Positions 41,691 to 51,183 are shown, numbered from the stretch's first letter. The stretch: DNA of 64,000 nt from Nitrospira sp. (GCA_016873435.1 VGXF01000009.1:1-64000); one strand, 5' to 3'. Made by a program: numbers and translations. Notes: generated by a model not told the origin, from the letters alone.

Positions 41691-42215
41691 ATGATTCTCG
41701 TCTTTTTCGTCTACTTTGCCCTGGTGAGCATCCTAGCGGGGGTCCTCACGGTCGCCCTGCGCAACCCCGTCCATTGTGGGCTCGCGCTGCTCGCGCTGCT
41801 GCTGCACGTGGCGGGCCTCTTCGTCCTGCTCAACGCGGAGTTTCTCTTCGCCGTCCAGGTCATCGTCTACGCCGGCGCGATCCTCGTGCTCTACCTGTTT
41901 GTGCTCATGCTCCTGAATCTGAAGAGCGACGAGCGGTATTTGCATACGAAGTACGCCGTGCTGCTGTTCGCAGGCGTGGGGATCTGCAGCGAGCTGGTTC
42001 TGCTGGTCCTGCAGTCGCCGTTCGGAGGCGCCACGGGCGACGCGCCGGCTTCAGCCGTCCTGCAGCAGGGCGACAGCTACGCAGTCGGTATCAAGATGTT
42101 CAGCGAATACCTGCTGCCGTTCGAAATCGTCGGCGTATTCCTGCTCGGCGCGATTATCGGCGCCATCGTCCTGGCCAAGACGCCGACGGCCGTCGAAGCA
42201 GACCATGAGGCGTAA
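41691..42215 (+). CDS. nuoJ: Complex I subunit NuoJ
   Basis: The product has 174 residues and five membrane helices. FLFAVQVIVYAGAILVLYLFVLML is the conserved helix 3, whose bulge takes part in coupling. NuoJ with NuoA, NuoK and NuoH forms the link between the quinone site and the antiporter subunits. The C-terminal FEIVGVFLLGAIIGAIVLAK is typical. There is a 104-base gap to nuoK. Confidence 0.93.
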   Translation: MILVFFVYFALVSILAGVLTVALRNPVHCGLALLALLLHVAGLFVLLNAEFLFAVQVIVYAGAILVLYLFVLMLLNLKSDERYLHTKYAVLLFAGVGICSELVLLVLQSPFGGATGDAPASAVLQQGDSYAVGIKMFSEYLLPFEIVGVFLLGAIIGAIVLAKTPTAVEADHEA

Positions 42216-42319
42216 TCCATTCTTCGGTACGCGTCAATCGTTAAGACCGATGGACGAGACAGCACCGAGCCGGTTGTTTTTTCGTATGACACAGGACGAA
42301 TAGCGGATAACAATTTTTT

Positions 42320-42622
42320 ATGGTTCCCTTAAGCGCATACGTTGCCGTCAGCGCCATCCTGTTCGCCACGGGGCTGGTCGGCGTGTTGATCCGCCGGAAC
42401 TTCATCATCGTGCTGATGTCGGTGGAGATCATGCTCAACGCCGCCAACATCAACCTCGTCGCGTTCTCACATTACCTCGAGTCCATGACCGGGCAGATCG
42501 TCGCGCTCTTCGTGATCGCGATCGCGGCCGGCGAGGCGGCAGTGGGGCTGGCGATCATCATCGTCGTCTTCCGCGGAAAAATTTCCACGAATGTGGATGA
42601 AATGAATCTGTTGAAGTGGTGA
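42320..42622 (+). CDS. nuoK: Complex I subunit NuoK
   Basis: The product has 100 residues and three membrane helices, the normal size. The two conserved membrane glutamates are in VLMSVEIMLNAANINLVAFS and AIAAGEAAVGLAIIIV; both belong to the proton path of the fourth channel. nuoL begins one base after its stop codon. The function is known from the family. Confidence 0.95.
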   Translation: MVPLSAYVAVSAILFATGLVGVLIRRNFIIVLMSVEIMLNAANINLVAFSHYLESMTGQIVALFVIAIAAGEAAVGLAIIIVVFRGKISTNVDEMNLLKW

Positions 42623-42623
42623 C

Positions 42624-44624
42624 ATGTACGACTGGCTTGTCATAGCAATCCCGGTATTGCCGTTGGTGGCCGTCCTGCTCAACGGCCTGGTGGGGAGCCG
42701 CTATTCGCACGACGTCGCGGGCCGCCTCGCCTCCGGCTCCGTAGGCCTATCCTTCGCCTGCGCCCTCGCCGTCTTCGCGAATCAGTTGCAGGGCCGTGGG
42801 GCGCACGAAGTCGTAGCCTACCGGTGGATCTTTGGCGGGGATCTCAACATCAACCTCGCGTTTTTGATCGATCCGCTCACCTGCATCATGCTGCTGGTGG
42901 TGACCGGCGTCGGCTTTCTCATCCATCTTTATTCGATCGGGTACATGCACGGCGAGGAGGGCTTTACGCGCTTCTTCACCTACATGAACCTCTTCATGGT
43001 GTCCATGCTCTTGCTCGTGATGGGCAACAACTACGTGGTGCTCTTCATCGGATGGGAGGGCGTTGGCCTCTGTTCGTACCTCCTGATCGGCTACTACTAC
43101 GACAAGGTCTCAGCGGCCAAGGCGGCAACCAAGGCCTTTGTGGTCAACCGGATCGGCGACGCGGGGTTCTTGCTCGCAATCTTCCTCGTGTTCTATAACT
43201 TCGGCACGTTGGACTACACGCAGGTCTTCGCCAAGGCCGGCGCCCTGTCGCCCCAGATGGCCACGGCCATCGCACTTTGCCTGCTCGTCGGGGCGGTCGG
43301 CAAATCGGCGCAGATTCCCCTCTACACCTGGCTGCCGGACGCGATGGAGGGCCCCACGCCGGTCAGCGCACTGATCCACGCAGCCACGATGGTCACCGCC
43401 GGCGTCTACATGATCGTCCGCAACCACGTGCTCTATGATATGGCGCCTGTGGCCATGACGACAGTTGCGGTCGTGGGCGGGTGCACGGCGCTCTTTGCCG
43501 CGACGATCGGCCTTGTGCAGACCGACATTAAGCGCGTGCTGGCCTATTCGACGGTCAGCCAGCTCGGCTACATGTTCCTGGGCTGCGGCATCGGCGCCTA
43601 CACAGCGGCGATTTTCCATCTGATGACCCACGCCTTCTTCAAGGCGTTGCTCTTTTTGTCGGCCGGCTCCGTGATCCATGCGCTGGGCGGTGAGCAGGAC
43701 ATCCGCAAGATGGGCGGGCTGAAGAAAAAGATTCCCGTGACGCACGCGGTCTTTCTAATCGGCACGCTGGCCATCGCGGGCATCTTTCCCTTCGCTGGCT
43801 TCTGGAGTAAGGACGAGATCATGGCCCATGCTTTCGTCCATCACCACTACGGGCTCTACGCGATGGCAGCCACCGGGGCTCTGCTGACCTCCTTTTATAT
43901 GTTCCGGCTGACGTACCTGACCTTCTATGGCCCGTCGCGGATGGACCACCACACGGAAGCGCATGTTCATGAGTCGCCGTGGATCATGCTCGGGCCACTG
44001 GTCGTACTGGCCGGCCTCTCGCTCAGTGGTGGCTTCCCCGGTGTGCCGCCTGAGAACGGCTGGTTCCACCATTTTCTCCATCCGTCGGTCGCCGCGGGTG
44101 TAGCGGAGGACCATGGTGGGAGTCTGGAATTGATCATCGGCTTGATGGGTGCCGCCACGGTCATCGCGCTGATCGGCTGGGGTGTTGCACACTACCTCTA
44201 TAGCGTAGATCCGGAAACCGCCGATCAGTGGGCCGCGAAGTCGCCAGCGACCTACGCGACATTGCTCAACAAATACTATGTGGATGAGATTTACGATTTC
44301 CTGATCGTCGAGCCGATCAAGGCGCTGGGACGTGCGTGGGACTGGTTCGACAAGACGATCATCGACGGCCTCGTGCGCGGCGTGGCTGAGCTGACCGAGT
44401 GGGGCGCCTGGCTCAGCACTTGGATTGAGAAACACGTCGTCTATGCCGGCCTGAACGTCATCGGCTATGCCAATCATCTGACCGCACGGACCTGGCGCCG
44501 GTTGCAGAGCGGCCAGGTCCATCACTACGCAGCGATCATTGTGGCGGGCCTCTTCATCCTTGTCCATTTGGCCTACATCTGGTGGACGACCGGCATGGTG
44601 GGATTCGGAGTGGCGTTGAGATGA
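42624..44624 (+). CDS. nuoL: Complex I antiporter-like subunit NuoL
   Basis: This distal proton-pumping subunit has 666 residues. The channel residues are in place: Glu in NNYVVLFIGWEGVGLCSYLL, Lys in VGAVGKSAQIPLYTWLPDAMEGPTP-type motif, and the His-rich helix 8 region ALIHAATMVTAGVYM. The C-terminal part holds the long lateral helix that clamps the neighbouring pump subunits; at 666 residues the protein is longer than E. coli NuoL (613), as expected if the lateral helix must span an additional NuoM. nuoM starts within its last codons (ATGA overlap). Confidence 0.95.
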   Translation: MYDWLVIAIPVLPLVAVLLNGLVGSRYSHDVAGRLASGSVGLSFACALAVFANQLQGRGAHEVVAYRWIFGGDLNINLAFLIDPLTCIMLLVVTGVGFLIHLYSIGYMHGEEGFTRFFTYMNLFMVSMLLLVMGNNYVVLFIGWEGVGLCSYLLIGYYYDKVSAAKAATKAFVVNRIGDAGFLLAIFLVFYNFGTLDYTQVFAKAGALSPQMATAIALCLLVGAVGKSAQIPLYTWLPDAMEGPTPVSALIHAATMVTAGVYMIVRNHVLYDMAPVAMTTVAVVGGCTALFAATIGLVQTDIKRVLAYSTVSQLGYMFLGCGIGAYTAAIFHLMTHAFFKALLFLSAGSVIHALGGEQDIRKMGGLKKKIPVTHAVFLIGTLAIAGIFPFAGFWSKDEIMAHAFVHHHYGLYAMAATGALLTSFYMFRLTYLTFYGPSRMDHHTEAHVHESPWIMLGPLVVLAGLSLSGGFPGVPPENGWFHHFLHPSVAAGVAEDHGGSLELIIGLMGAATVIALIGWGVAHYLYSVDPETADQWAAKSPATYATLLNKYYVDEIYDFLIVEPIKALGRAWDWFDKTIIDGLVRGVAELTEWGAWLSTWIEKHVVYAGLNVIGYANHLTARTWRRLQSGQVHHYAAIIVAGLFILVHLAYIWWTTGMVGFGVALR

Positions 44625-46216
44625 TGCAGGAACTGACGTACGCGTTTCCCATTCTCTCCTGGCTGGTTTTCCTGCCGCTGATCGGTGCGCTCATCATCTG
44701 GGTGTTACAGGATGAGGATTTGATCCGAAAGGCGGCCTTGGGCGTGGCGTTGTTCGAAGTGGCCCTGACCGCGGTCGTTTTCAGAAATTTTGTGTCCGAG
44801 TCGCCCGCCATGCAGTTCTCCGAACGGCTGACCTGGATTCCCGAGCTCGGCATCAACTACCACCTGGCGGTGGACGGGATCAGCGTGCTCTTTGTCGGCG
44901 TGACGGCTTTCCTGACGACGCTCGTCGTCCTTTACTCATGGGACACAGTCCGTGTCCGTGTGAAGGAATACTACATCGCTGTGCTGGCGCTCCAGACGAC
45001 CACGATGGGCATCTTCGTGTCGCTCGATCTGATTGTGTTCTTCGTCTTCTGGGAGCTCATGCTCATCCCGAGCTATTTCCTGATCAAATTGTGGGGCGGC
45101 GGGGCGGAGCGGGAGTACGCGGCGCTGAAATTCGTGCTCTACACGCTGCTCGGTAGTGTGTTCATGCTGGTCGGCGTGGTTCTGCTCGACTTGAATTATC
45201 ACGACTGGGCCGTGGCGCATGCGATCCAGCCGGCCTATACGTTCGACTTTCTTGATCTGCTGACCGTGCCCATTCCGGTCGATCAGCAGCTGTTGATCTT
45301 CTGGCTGATTTTCCTCGGCCTCGCCTTCAAGGCGCCGCTGTTTCCGTTCCACACCTGGCTGCCCGACGCGCTGGTGGAGGGCCCGATCGGTATGTCCGTC
45401 ATGCTGGCGGGCGTTAAGCTGGGCACCTACGGCTTTATGCGGTTCAGCCTGCCGCTGTTGCCGGATGCCTCGACCGATGGTCTTGTGGGGGCGGTGCTCA
45501 TGGCGCTGGCGTTAGCCGGGATTCTCTACGGCGCGATCGTCGCACTCATCCAGCCGGATTTTCGCCGCCTGCTGGCCTTTAGCAGTGTGAGCCACTTGGG
45601 CTTTGTCGTGCTCGGCATCTTCGCGCTGAACTTCCAGGGCCTACAGGGAAGCCTCCTGACGATGATCAATCTGGGCTTCAGCACGGCCGGGCTCTTTTTT
45701 ATCGCCGGCTTCCTCTATGTCCGACGGCACAGCACGGAACTCTCGGCCTTTGGTGGCGCGGCCAAGCAGGTGCCGCTGCTGGCGACCTTCCTGTTGATTA
45801 TTGGCATGGCCTCGATCGGCCTGCCGGGGACGAACGGTTTCGTGGGCGAGTTTTTGATTCTCCTGGGCGCGTTCCAAGCCTACTGGCTCTTCGGCGTCTT
45901 CGCCGTGACGGGCGTGATCTTCGGCGCGGCCTATTTCCTCTGGTACTATGAGCGGGCGATGCTCGGGCCGCTGTCGCCGGGGATTCCGCGCACGATCACG
46001 GACCTAAACGCGCGCGAGATGATCATCGCCGTCTCGCTCTGTGTGATGATTTTGTGGATTGGGCTCTATCCCTCGCCGTTCCTCAAAATAATGAACGGAT
46101 CCATTCAGGCGTTGGAAAGTCGCCTGCTAGACCGGGGGGTGGAAGTAAAGGCGGTGTCGCCGCAGCCGGGGAATCGCGCGGCGCTGGAACGACCGGACGG
46201 GGGGCGCAAGATCTAA
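44621..46216 (+). CDS. nuoM: Complex I antiporter-like subunit NuoM, first copy
   Basis: The product has 531 residues from the ATG at 44621, which overlaps the nuoL stop; a second ATG follows at once. It is a 14-helix proton-pump subunit. Key residues: Glu in FFVFWELMLIPSYFLIK, Lys in FLGLAFKAPLFPFHTWLPDA, and Glu in IGLPGTNGFVGEFLIL. One oddity: helix 8 reads SVMLAGVKLGTYG, whereas the family usually has two more residues before the lysine (AGVLLKLGTYG). The C-terminus has a charged, Pro-rich tail. It is closer to standard NuoM than the next gene. Confidence 0.93.
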   Translation: MMQELTYAFPILSWLVFLPLIGALIIWVLQDEDLIRKAALGVALFEVALTAVVFRNFVSESPAMQFSERLTWIPELGINYHLAVDGISVLFVGVTAFLTTLVVLYSWDTVRVRVKEYYIAVLALQTTTMGIFVSLDLIVFFVFWELMLIPSYFLIKLWGGGAEREYAALKFVLYTLLGSVFMLVGVVLLDLNYHDWAVAHAIQPAYTFDFLDLLTVPIPVDQQLLIFWLIFLGLAFKAPLFPFHTWLPDALVEGPIGMSVMLAGVKLGTYGFMRFSLPLLPDASTDGLVGAVLMALALAGILYGAIVALIQPDFRRLLAFSSVSHLGFVVLGIFALNFQGLQGSLLTMINLGFSTAGLFFIAGFLYVRRHSTELSAFGGAAKQVPLLATFLLIIGMASIGLPGTNGFVGEFLILLGAFQAYWLFGVFAVTGVIFGAAYFLWYYERAMLGPLSPGIPRTITDLNAREMIIAVSLCVMILWIGLYPSPFLKIMNGSIQALESRLLDRGVEVKAVSPQPGNRAALERPDGGRKI

Positions 46217-46219
46217 GTC

Positions 46220-47830
46220 ATGCTCGACGCCATCCTTCTTATTATATTGTTTGCGCCATTCGTCGGGGCCATGACGCTGATCTTTATCCCGAACCGGCAG
46301 GCGCTTCAGGTGCGCCTCGTTGCGGCGATTTCAGCCGGCGTCTGCTGCCTGGCTTCCTGGATCATGTTCCTGTCGTTCGATGCCACCAAGGTCGGCTATC
46401 AGTTCGTCCAGCGGTTCGAGTGGTCCAAGGAGCTCGGTATCGCGTTTTATCTTGGCGTGGACGGCATCGGCGCGCCGCTGGTACTGGCCTCCGGCGTTCT
46501 GCTGTTCGCGGGCATTTTCATTTCCTGGCACATCAAGGACCGGACTAAGGAATTCTACATCTGGCTGCTGATTCTGGCCGCCGCCACGATCGGCGTCTTC
46601 ATGTCGCTCGACCTGTTCTTCCTGTACTTCTTCTATGAAATGTCCGTCATTCCGATGTACCTCCTGCTGGGCATGTGGGGCAGCCACACCAAGGCCTATC
46701 TGGAAACGGCCAACGCGGCCGAGTGGGAGCGCCCTGACGCCTCGCGGTTCATCCTGAACTTCGGACGGAACAGCAAGGAATATGCGGCGATGAAGCTCGT
46801 GCTGTTTCTGTCCGCCTGGGCTGTGGCGGCGCTGATGGGCATTCTGCTCATTTACAAATTCTCAGGCCTGAACACCTTCGACATCGTGCAGCTGAAGCAA
46901 CACGCGCATTTTGAGGGGACGTTGGGCACGCTGATCTGGCTGCTAATTTTCTTTGGCTTCGCGTCGATCGCGCCGATCTGGCCGCTGCACTCCTGGTCGC
47001 CCGTCGGCCACGCCGCGGCGCCCGCCGCCACGTCCATGCTGCACGCGGGCGTGCTGATGAAGCTGGGCCACTTCTCGATCATCCGCATCTGCTACGAAAT
47101 CATGCCGGACCTCACGCGGCAACTCATGCCGATTGCAGCGGTCCTCTGCATCTTCAGCATTGTCTACGGCGGGCTGGTGGCGTTTTACGCGAAGGACACC
47201 AAGTACGTCATCGGCTACAGCAGTTCGAGCCACATGGGCTACGTATTTCTCGGCATGGCGGCGCTGGACTACATCAGCCTGAGCGGCGCGGTCATTTATA
47301 TGTTCGCCCACGCGATGGCCACGGGCATGCTCTTCGCCATGGCCGGCTGGGTCTACGATCAAACGCACACGCGCGACATTCCGTCCCTCGGCGGGCTTGT
47401 CGACCGCATGCCCTTCGTGGCCGGCTGTTTCATCGTTGCCTGCATGGCCTCCATCGGCATGCCCGGCACGGTCAACTTCATCGCCGAGGTCATGATCCTC
47501 GTCGGCGCCTGGCACAAGTATCCGCTGCAAGTGTTTGTCGCCGTCGTTGGGATCGTGCTCACGATGGGGTATCTGTTCCGCATGATGCGGGGGCTGTTCT
47601 ACGGTCCGCTGGATGAGCACTATGCGCATTCGCACGATGCCGTGTCGCTGGTGGACCGGTTCCCGCTGCTGCTCATGATCGCTTGCAGTGTCGGGTTCTT
47701 CTTCTTCCCGTTCCATTTCTATGACGTGGTGCGCGCTGGCGTGGATCCGCTGATCGCCCGCATCATCGAGGTGGTGCCGGTCGTCTCGCAGACAGGGCAG
47801 GCACTGATCACCGGAGGGCCGCAGCCGTGA
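46220..47830 (+). CDS. nuoM: Second NuoM-like antiporter subunit (2M complex I)
   Basis: The product has 536 residues. It is clearly a NuoM paralogue and differs strongly from the first copy. The membrane Glu residues are kept (FFYEMSVIPMYLLLGMWG and IGMPGTVNFIAEVMIL), and helix 8 has the Lys (HAGVLMKLGHFS). The central lysine of helix 7 is missing: GFASIAPIWPLHSWSPVGHA in place of GLAFKAPLFPFHTWLPDA. About 28 extra residues, with several charges, lie after helix 5 (SHTKAYLETANAAEWE). Tandem NuoM copies are the hallmark of the 2M complex I known in Nitrospira, thought to add one more pump unit. nuoN overlaps its stop. Confidence 0.92.
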   Translation: MLDAILLIILFAPFVGAMTLIFIPNRQALQVRLVAAISAGVCCLASWIMFLSFDATKVGYQFVQRFEWSKELGIAFYLGVDGIGAPLVLASGVLLFAGIFISWHIKDRTKEFYIWLLILAAATIGVFMSLDLFFLYFFYEMSVIPMYLLLGMWGSHTKAYLETANAAEWERPDASRFILNFGRNSKEYAAMKLVLFLSAWAVAALMGILLIYKFSGLNTFDIVQLKQHAHFEGTLGTLIWLLIFFGFASIAPIWPLHSWSPVGHAAAPAATSMLHAGVLMKLGHFSIIRICYEIMPDLTRQLMPIAAVLCIFSIVYGGLVAFYAKDTKYVIGYSSSSHMGYVFLGMAALDYISLSGAVIYMFAHAMATGMLFAMAGWVYDQTHTRDIPSLGGLVDRMPFVAGCFIVACMASIGMPGTVNFIAEVMILVGAWHKYPLQVFVAVVGIVLTMGYLFRMMRGLFYGPLDEHYAHSHDAVSLVDRFPLLLMIACSVGFFFFPFHFYDVVRAGVDPLIARIIEVVPVVSQTGQALITGGPQP

Positions 47831-49317
47831 CCTTCGCGCTGACGATGAGCGCCACCGATCTGCTTCTCATGCTGCCGGAGCTGTTTCTCACCCTCTGGCT
47901 CTGTGTGATCCTCGCGATCGATTTCTCGCTGCCGCGCTTCTCGAAGCGGACCCTCGCCTATCTAAGCGTGCTCGGGCTGGTAGCGGTACTGGGGAACCTC
48001 GTCTGGTTCGACCGTGCCGGTATCACCGGCACGCTGTTCAACCACATGTTCGTCGTGGACCGGCTGGCGATCTTCTTCAAGATGTTTGTCGTCGCTGCGA
48101 CGATCCTTGTGATCCTGGCGTCCGTCGACTACGTGAAGCGCTTCAAGTTTTTCAAAGGTGAGTATTACTTCCTCGTGCTGATGTCAGCCCTGGGGATGAT
48201 GTTCATGGCCTCGGCCAACGACCTGCTGTCCATTTTCATCACCCTGGAGTTCTCGACCTTTGGCTTCTACGTGCTCGTTGCCTACCTGCGCGACAATCCG
48301 GCGTCCAACGAAGCGGGGCTGAAGTTTTTCATTCTGGGCGTCTTCGCGGCGGGGCTGCTGGCCTACGGCATCAGTCTCGTCTACGGCGAGACGGGCAAGA
48401 TCGTGCTCTCTGATCTTGCCGCTGCGCCAGCCACGACGAGCCTCGTCATCGGCTGGGTGCTGATCTTCGCGGCGCTGGGGTTCAAAATCGGTGCGGCGCC
48501 GTTCCATTCCTGGATTCCGGACACGTACCATGGCGCGCCCACGCCGGTGACGGCGTTGCTGTCCATCGCGCCCAAGGGCGCGGCTTTCGCGATTCTGCTG
48601 CGGATGTTCTTCATCTCGCTGGCGTCGTTCAAGCCGCAGTGGGTGTTGCTGCTGGTGCTGGCATCTATCCTCTCAATGACCTACGGCAACATCGTGGCCA
48701 TCGCGCAGAAGAACATTAAGCGGCTGCTGGCCTATTCGGGCATCGCGCAGATTGGCAACGTGCTAATCGGCCTCGCGGCCGGCACCAAGATGGGCGGCGA
48801 CGCAATCCTATTCTACCTGCTGACCTATCTGTTCGCGAACCTCGGCGCGTTTGCCGTCGTCATTGCCGTCGGGAATTCGATCAACAGCGATGAGATCGAG
48901 GATTACAACGGCCTGGGCCGCCGGTCGCCGTTCCTTGCCTTCGCCATGCTGGTATTTCTGCTGTCGCTGGCCGGTGTGCCGCCGCTCGCGGGCTTCATCG
49001 GCAAGCTCTACATCTTCGTCGCCGCGATCAAAGAGGGACTTTACACGCTGCTGGTTGTTGGCCTCGTCAACGTCGTCATTTCAATGTACTACTATCTTGT
49101 GGTGGTGAAGAAGATGTACATCAATGAGCCGGTGGACAGTTCGCCGCTGACTGTGTCCGCACCCATGCGGGCGGTGATCTATGCGGGGTTAGCCGGCACG
49201 CTGATCTTGGGCGTCTACCCGCAGCCGGTGATTGATTGGGTTGTCTCTGCCACGCTGATGTTCTCGAAAATCGTCTCCCCGCATGCCGCTCTCAGCGCAC
49301 CTGTCATTGGTGGCTGA
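47827..49317 (+). CDS. nuoN: Complex I antiporter-like subunit NuoN
   Basis: The product has 496 residues from a GTG at 47827 that overlaps the previous stop (GTGA); an ATG at 47845 is possible. It is the antiporter-like subunit nearest NuoK. Key residues: Glu in LLSIFITLEFSTFGFYVLVA, Lys in ALGFKIGAAPFHSWIPDTYHGAPTP-type motif, and Lys in KNIKRLLAYSGIAQIG. It closes the nuo operon. No terminator with a clear T-tract is visible after it. Confidence 0.94.
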   Translation: MTFALTMSATDLLLMLPELFLTLWLCVILAIDFSLPRFSKRTLAYLSVLGLVAVLGNLVWFDRAGITGTLFNHMFVVDRLAIFFKMFVVAATILVILASVDYVKRFKFFKGEYYFLVLMSALGMMFMASANDLLSIFITLEFSTFGFYVLVAYLRDNPASNEAGLKFFILGVFAAGLLAYGISLVYGETGKIVLSDLAAAPATTSLVIGWVLIFAALGFKIGAAPFHSWIPDTYHGAPTPVTALLSIAPKGAAFAILLRMFFISLASFKPQWVLLLVLASILSMTYGNIVAIAQKNIKRLLAYSGIAQIGNVLIGLAAGTKMGGDAILFYLLTYLFANLGAFAVVIAVGNSINSDEIEDYNGLGRRSPFLAFAMLVFLLSLAGVPPLAGFIGKLYIFVAAIKEGLYTLLVVGLVNVVISMYYYLVVVKKMYINEPVDSSPLTVSAPMRAVIYAGLAGTLILGVYPQPVIDWVVSATLMFSKIVSPHAALSAPVIGG

Positions 49318-49578
49318 CCTAGGCTGTTGACCAAGCTCCCCGACAGCGTTCGTGCTTGCTCAGGCCCTCCCCGAACCGAAGGGCATACGCCTCAGGCCTT
49401 TGCTTGCGATCGCCTTCCCGGAAGTTTTTAAACAGTCCAAAAAGAGAAGATTGGAAGACTTCCTCTGCTTTTTCAAGAACTTAAACGCCTGCAAAAGAAC
49501 TGATTTTCCCCTCTGTTCGCGGGCGTTCTATCAAGGTAAAATCCACCAGTTTACGAAATCCTTGTACGGGAGGTACCC

Positions 49579-50004
49579 ATGGCGGAGTCGATCAGGCTGG
49601 CACAATACTTCAAGATGGCGGTGCCGAACAAACCGGGGGAGGCAGTGGCGCGGCTCGATACGGTCAAGGGGGCTGGCGTAAACCTGCTCGCGTTCTCGGG
49701 GTTCCCGCGCGGCGGCAAGGCGCAGTTGGATTTCGTGCCTGAGGACCCAGCGCGATTTCAGGCCGTGGCCAAATACCACAAGTGGAAGCTGCAGGGGCCG
49801 AAGGCCTGTTTTGTGGTGCAAGGGGATGATCGGGTTGGCGCGGTAGCCGACATGCTGGAACGTCTGGTGGATGCCAAGATCAATGTGACAGCGGCGGATG
49901 CCGTCAATGCCGGCAAGGGCCGCTTCGCCGTGCTGATTTTCGTGAAGCCGGGCTCGGTCAAGAAAGCGGCGGCGGCGCTGGGGGTGTCTGAACCACATTC
50001 ATGA
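49579..50004 (+). CDS. ACT-like domain protein
   Basis: This 141-residue cytoplasmic protein has two beta-alpha-beta repeats of the ACT type: KMAVPNKPGEAVARLDTVKGAGVNLLAFSG in the first half and GDDRVGAVADMLERLVDAKINVTAADAVNAG in the second. ACT domains bind amino acids or similar small ligands and often regulate enzymes; here there is no attached enzyme. GGGAGGTACC just before the ATG at 49579 supports the start. It follows the nuo operon after 261 bases of gene-free sequence. Its ligand and partner are unknown. Confidence 0.78.
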   Translation: MAESIRLAQYFKMAVPNKPGEAVARLDTVKGAGVNLLAFSGFPRGGKAQLDFVPEDPARFQAVAKYHKWKLQGPKACFVVQGDDRVGAVADMLERLVDAKINVTAADAVNAGKGRFAVLIFVKPGSVKKAAAALGVSEPHS

Positions 50005-50376
50005 AATGATTTCTACCCGGACCCATCATCTGTGCGTGCGCCATGACCACTCCGACTGTTGCCGCAGAAAAGTCTGCGCTCGTCGGGAACGGGTCTAGGC
50101 GGGGAGCCAGGCGTGTCGAGGCCGTTGATTTTGAAAGTGGACGGCACGGGGATTTTCGCCAACAGCCCACTCACCTGGAAACTGCCGGGCGGCAACAGCA
50201 GCTATGGGACGGCGGAGGGCAGCGAGCTGCTCGGCACGCCCATGCTGCAGTGTGCTCCTAGCCAGCAGCAGCGAATCCCCTACGACACGCCGCTTAATCC
50301 GAAAGACCGCAGCTTCGACGGCCCAGCGGGCATTTTGACGGTACGAATTAGCAGCGACAGGAACAGGTGCTAACAG
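50005..50376. other. Gap without a confident gene
   Basis: A plus-strand frame (50059-50373) could encode 104 residues rich in Gly, Pro and Ser, but it has no ribosome-binding site or recognised family, and a minus-strand frame overlaps it. Its segment DGTGIFANSPLTWKLPGG looks protein-like; it may be a decayed gene. Confidence 0.35.
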
Positions 50377-51180
50377 ATGAAGGTTCTGTTGCTCGCAGCA
50401 CTCCTTTTTCTGCCGGCCCATGCCTGGGCGCAGGCACCGGCATGGGACAAACTGGCCGACGGGCTCGACGTCACGGTCTGGACACCGGGCAAGCCCTGCG
50501 CACAGGTGCCGCCGCTCTATCTGCTGAAGATCGATCCGGAGCGGTTCCGATTCGCCGTCTATCAATTCCATCACGAACGGCTCAACGGGCCGCTGACGCT
50601 GCCCGAATGGCAGCAGCGCACGAAGGCGGTCGCCCTATTCAACGCAGGCCTCTTTCTCGAGAATTTCTCCTATATGGGGCTGCTCTACAGCGGTGGCCAG
50701 TCGGCGGGAAGCGCGAAGCATGCGCAGTGGCAGGGCCTCTTCGTGGCCGAGCCGTTTGCGCCGATGGGAAAGAAGGCGCGAGTCCTCGACCTGCAGGCTG
50801 AGGCGTTCGATCCCGGGCGGCCGGCTTATCAGGAGGCGGCGCAGGCGCTGATGTTGCTGGACCGGCAGGGCAAGCCGCGGGTGCGGCAGTCCGGCAAGGC
50901 GGCGCAGCAGACGGTCGTGGCGGAGGATCGCGCCGGCCGCATACTCGTGATCATGTCGAATGGCGAGATCCCGCTCTGGGAACTCGCCGTGTGTCTGCGG
51001 GACGGTTTTCGTGACGTGACGCACGCGATGGCCATGGACGGTGGGGCTTCGTCGGATGTGCTGATCAGTTCAACGCTCTCGGGCCCGCGCACCGACGCCG
51101 CCTGGTCTCCGCTGGTGGATGGCAAGGGGCTCAGTCACACGCCCTTACCCGCGGTGATCGGGATCTTTCCGAGGCAGTGA
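50377..51180 (+). CDS. Exported phosphodiester glycosidase family protein (NAGPA/DUF2233)
   Basis: The product has 267 residues with a signal peptide (MKVLLLAALLFLPAHAWA, cleavage after AWA or AQA). The body matches the NAGPA-type fold: ALFNAGLFLENFSYMGLLYSGGQ in the middle and HAMAMDGGASSDVLIS near the C-terminus, where the DGG pattern is the family's best block. Members include the human uncovering enzyme for mannose-6-phosphate and bacterial exported proteins that act on exopolysaccharide or phosphodiester-linked sugars. The periplasmic location is inferred. The rhodanese gene converges on it 3 bases away. Confidence 0.8.
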   Translation: MKVLLLAALLFLPAHAWAQAPAWDKLADGLDVTVWTPGKPCAQVPPLYLLKIDPERFRFAVYQFHHERLNGPLTLPEWQQRTKAVALFNAGLFLENFSYMGLLYSGGQSAGSAKHAQWQGLFVAEPFAPMGKKARVLDLQAEAFDPGRPAYQEAAQALMLLDRQGKPRVRQSGKAAQQTVVAEDRAGRILVIMSNGEIPLWELAVCLRDGFRDVTHAMAMDGGASSDVLISSTLSGPRTDAAWSPLVDGKGLSHTPLPAVIGIFPRQ

Positions 51181-51183
51181 GGG

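Noticed and set aside
50059-50373. Possible 104-codon gene before the phosphodiester glycosidase
   Set aside because: No ribosome-binding site, no family signature and a competing frame on the other strand; kept only as a note.
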